A DNA stretch of 64,000 nucleotides, taken from Saturnia japonica. Its lineage: Eukaryota > Arthropoda > Insecta > Lepidoptera > Saturniidae. The notes under the pieces were generated by a model. It was not told where the DNA came from. It did no database searches and worked only from the letters and a program-made list of their open reading frames with translations. The stretch spans positions 13,020,690-13,084,689 of the forward strand of contig CM065328.1 in assembly GCA_033032175.1 (NCBI GenBank), written 5' to 3'. Below, one piece after another: positions 63,761 to 64,000 of the stretch. The position numbers and the translations under genes were made by a program. The number at the start of each line of letters is the position of its first letter. Positions within the stretch are counted from its first letter, which is position 1.

Positions 63761-64000
63761 CATTTTTTATTTGGATTTTTGCTAATCCTGATCCGGGCAT
63801 AACTGTTTGAAATATTGAATTGTCATCGGTCCTTGATAAGTATGCCAAATTTCGATTTAATCTGACGTTTTGAAGGGGGTCAAAATCATGTTCAAAGTTT
63901 TCGTTACATACATACGTATGAAGCTAATAAAATCGTATTAAAAAGCCACAGGTTTACGGTAACCTCCATTTCGGTACGAACATAGAAATTTCCTTCGACA
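63761..64000. other. Probable repeat tail, unclassified
   Basis: 'tgccaaatttcgatttaatc' through 'acatacatacgtatgaagct' reads like the 3' end of a common lepidopteran repeat, but no second copy lies in this window to confirm it. Confidence 0.35.

Overview
The window looks like a piece of a lepidopteran (moth or butterfly) nuclear genome. The base composition is AT-rich, genes have short coding exons and long introns, and the ground between genes is packed with repeats. The repeats include Helitron-like copies ending in ..GGGCACAGCTAG, tRNA-headed SINEs, mariner copies, LINE tails and one almost pristine errantivirus-type LTR element. Species cannot be fixed from sequence alone. Gene models were built by eye from splice sites and reading phase; no search was run.

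Layout. 1-7.7 kb: repeats, one unassigned coding-like stretch on the minus strand (about 2150-2292), and a 406-bp solo LTR nested in a Helitron-like copy. 7.7-13.4 kb: the first three coding exons of a doublesex/mab-3 family gene (dmrt99B type) on the minus strand; its 3' part lies outside the window or was not found. The 4.6-kb first intron holds a Helitron, a G-rich block and a dead mariner. 13.4-27.7 kb: gene-poor DNA with a fold-back element, nested transposons, a roughly 1-kb-offset duplication and LTR-element debris. 27,750-33,491: an LTR retroelement with 307-bp LTRs that read identical and a 4-bp target duplication. It encodes a Gag that runs in frame into integrase because protease, reverse transcriptase and most of RNase H are deleted, followed by an envelope reading frame with one frameshift. 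37.3-38.8 kb: an unrecognised secreted basic protein on the plus strand.

41.9-44.0 kb (+): a two-exon 5-hydroxyisourate hydrolase of the urate degradation pathway. 45.8-46.4 kb (-): two probable terminal exons of an unrecognised small gene convergent with it. 48.4-50.5 kb (-): an RBM5/RBM10-like splicing regulator in one uninterrupted 711-codon exon, with very short intron-like intervals just outside both ends. 54.3-57.3 kb (-): a six-exon, 285-residue protein resembling COG4339 HD-superfamily phosphohydrolases but apparently lacking the metal-binding HD signature. 57.3-64 kb: a CpG-dense block, a mariner with intact ends but a broken transposase, a LINE tail and a large imperfect palindrome.

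The host genes belong to different processes (sex/neural transcription factor, purine catabolism, splicing, unknown) and show no sign of acting as a unit. The most unusual items are the Gag-integrase element with its hairpin-rich leader, the apparently catalytically dead HD protein, the micro-intron-like intervals flanking the RBM gene, and the secreted orphan.
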